NCBI GenBank assembly: GCA_003049485.1
Contig: PYST01000504.1
Location: 1-16,701 of the forward strand
Length of the DNA: 16,701 nt
DNA from: Ophioceras dolichostomum
Taxonomy: Eukaryota > Ascomycota > Sordariomycetes > Magnaporthales > Ophioceraceae
Direction: 5' to 3'
The translations under genes and the position numbers were made by a program. The notes below the pieces were generated by a model. The model did not search any database. It saw only the letters and a list, made by a program, of their open reading frames with translations, and was not told the DNA's origin. Below are positions 16,684-16,701 of this stretch, one piece after another; position 1 is the first letter of the stretch, and each line of letters starts with the position of its first letter.

Positions 16684-16701
16684 GGGGGGGGGGGGGGGGG
16701 G
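16684..16701. other. 18-base G homopolymer at the window end
   Basis: Eighteen consecutive G end the sequence in the middle of a conserved RT motif (AAYLKG). The first GGN is expected for Gly; the rest replaces what should be conserved coding sequence. A contig-end sequencing artefact is the simplest reading. Confidence 0.7.

Larger units (their letters stand above)
13657..16701 (+). mobile_element. Ty1/copia LTR retrotransposon, defective, runs off the window
   Basis: Order: 5' LTR (13657-13916), primer-binding site, acidic leader ORF (14038-14589), gag with zinc knuckle (14586-15500), protease (about 15725-15900), linker and reverse transcriptase start (16201 to end). RT directly follows the protease region with no integrase between, whereas the Copia order is gag-PR-IN-RT-RH. 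One-base frame changes occur near 15206 and 16205, and a TGA interrupts RT at 16435-16437. The 3' half and 3' LTR are beyond the window, so neither LTR divergence nor the target-site duplication can be checked. The element is non-autonomous as seen. Confidence 0.88.

Noticed and set aside
1..16701. tRNA, rRNA or CRISPR features
   Set aside because: No B-box-like GGTTCGA with cloverleaf context, no rRNA-like sequence and no spaced repeat array was seen on reading; the only tRNA-related sequence is the copia primer-binding site.

Overview
The window looks like nuclear DNA of a filamentous ascomycete (Pezizomycotina; finer placement would be a guess). The grounds are short introns with GTAAGC- or GTGGGT-type donors and CTRAY-like branch sites, a subgroup A (class V) GH18 chitinase, a HeLo-like/NACHT/ankyrin fungal NLR, Tad1-like LINE remnants and a Ty1/copia element primed by a half initiator-tRNA. 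All recognisable genes lie on the + strand. It reads as an accessory, transposon-rich region: two apparently intact genes sit among two decayed genes and three retroelement remnants.

Layout. 1-36: an 18-bp tandem repeat. 131-664: a strongly 5'-truncated LINE 3' end bounded by a perfect 14-bp target-site duplication. 805-935: copy A of a ~130-bp dispersed non-coding repeat (copy B at 6118-6247). 1980-3441: a secreted GH18 chitinase of 446 aa in two exons, with a catalytic-site Tyr replaced by Phe. 4362-5740: an F-box/leucine-rich-type gene broken by frameshifts and a TAG. 6862-10055: a flavin amine oxidase (L-amino-acid oxidase-like) pseudogene. A second Tad1-like LINE 3' fragment (about 7120-8510) lies inside one of its introns, between a GTAAGC donor at 7054 and a CAG acceptor at 8511-8513. 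10613-13538: an NLR-type STAND protein of 910 aa in three exons (HeLo-like domain, short heptad-like segment, NACHT, winged-helix region, ankyrin repeats). 13657 to the window end: a Ty1/copia element with a 260-bp 5' LTR, a half-tRNA-iMet primer-binding site, an acidic leader ORF, gag with a zinc knuckle, protease and the start of reverse transcriptase. Its integrase is missing and it ends in an 18-G run.

The genes do not form an obvious pathway. The chitinase would act outside the cell on chitin. The NLR would be a cytosolic sensor of the type linked in fungi to programmed cell death and non-self recognition. The amine oxidase and F-box genes appear dead here. I did not find a demonstrably new system. 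The points most worth following up are the LINE that now supplies or abuts the 3' splice site of its host intron, the chitinase active-site substitution, the NLR gene with a copia LTR 118 bp after its stop codon, and the unexplained dispersed hairpin-bearing repeat.
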